64,000 nucleotides of DNA from Streptomyces cavernicola (GTDB lineage: Bacteria > Actinomycetota > Actinomycetes > Streptomycetales > Streptomycetaceae), in the NCBI RefSeq assembly GCF_029968035.1, contig NZ_JASCIQ010000010.1, positions 62,001 through 126,000 of the forward strand. The letters run 5' to 3'. Under the pieces are notes generated by a model, which was given only the letters and a program-made list of their open reading frames with translations, had not been told where the DNA came from and did no database searches. This document shows positions 63,703-64,000 of this stretch, in pieces; positions within the stretch are counted from its first letter, which is position 1, and the number at the start of each line of letters is the position of its first letter. The translations under genes and the position numbers were made by a program.

Positions 63703-64000
63703 GGCGGCAGCTCCACTTACTGAAGAAGGGGACGAGTTGTCGTCATGGACGAGCGTAAGCCCGGGAACGGAGAGCTCCTGATGGCCAACCGACCGTCGCA
63801 CTACGGTCCTTCGGCCCTACCCCGGGATCTCGTGAACGGTATCACAAACTATTTGATGAGGTCTTTACCCACCTGGTGTGCCAGCCGTCACACATGAGAG
63901 GTAATCCGCGCGTCTGCGCGCGCAACGGCCCGGCTTGTCTGGTATTGGCCCGATATGAAGAGTCGTCGTTCCCGACCGCCCTCCGCCCCCGCTCTCCGGG
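63703..64000. other. Upstream region of the atp operon
   Basis: No gene is called here. The AT-richer stretch around 63835-63880 (ATCACAAACTATTTGATGAG) probably holds the atp promoter, reading leftward. A small ATG-initiated frame begins at 63955 on the plus strand, and minus-strand frames run off the end, but neither can be judged from so little sequence. Confidence 0.4.

Noticed and set aside
63955-64000. Possible plus-strand gene start at the right edge
   Set aside because: Only 15 codons are available, without a ribosome binding site or recognisable sequence.

Overview
The window is high-GC actinobacterial DNA and almost certainly a Streptomyces chromosome core. The F1Fo-ATP synthase operon, the polar coiled-coil pair Scy/FilP, the zinc-responsive MarR regulator AbsC, NucS, an SCO5389-family protein and IcmA appear in an order that, from memory, runs through the S. 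coelicolor SCO5366-SCO5419 neighbourhood. GTG and TTG starts, 4-base ATGA/GTGA overlaps and probable leaderless promoters are frequent. I saw no tRNA, rRNA, CRISPR array or intact transposase.

Layout. 1-9 kb: an exported DUF6230/DUF6114 pair, a thioredoxin-TPR protein divergent from a TetR regulator, an exported alpha/beta hydrolase, the isobutyryl-CoA mutase large subunit IcmA and an acyl-CoA dehydrogenase. 8.5-16 kb: a 182-bp MITE touching the stop codon of a DUF3817 gene, a MarR/MFS pair, an ArsR-like regulator, and a GH6 glucanase lipoprotein convergent with a GT2 polysaccharide synthase. 16.2-23.3 kb: a small secondary-metabolite locus with an RppA-type THN synthase, two P450s, a quinone-forming-type cupin, an orphan acyl-CoA carboxylase epsilon subunit, a secreted RTX-like protein and an MFS exporter. 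23.4-33 kb: a thiamine-binding protein, a second DUF3817, three AIM24 genes, absC, an OmpR-type two-component system, MeaB, thiolase and methylmalonyl-CoA epimerase. 33-43.5 kb: scy, filP and two ABC-2 exporter modules. 43.5-55.7 kb: a zinc-finger-like protein, an LLM oxidoreductase, the SCO5389-family gene, nucS, a STAND-like ATPase, a STAS protein, 3-hydroxybutyryl-CoA dehydrogenase, a PduO adenosyltransferase, a NarL-type two-component pair and DUF2550. 55.9-63.7 kb: the atp operon, transcribed leftward as atpI-B-E-F-H-A-G-D-C.

How the genes work together. IcmA, MeaB, methylmalonyl-CoA epimerase, thiolase, 3-hydroxybutyryl-CoA dehydrogenase and the cobalamin adenosyltransferase form a dispersed B12-dependent short-chain acyl-CoA set. 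It would feed succinyl-CoA and extender units such as methylmalonyl-CoA. The THN locus draws on malonyl-CoA, and the adjacent epsilon subunit could serve that supply. Scy and FilP organise the hyphal tip.

The least explained DNA is intergenic. A mosaic repeat family fills the gaps between convergent genes at about 4.0, 13.3, 46.5 and 54.7 kb, with relatives at 29.2 and 40.2 kb. A 46-bp minisatellite lies downstream of meaB. Several strong palindromes look like operators, notably the one just upstream of icmA.
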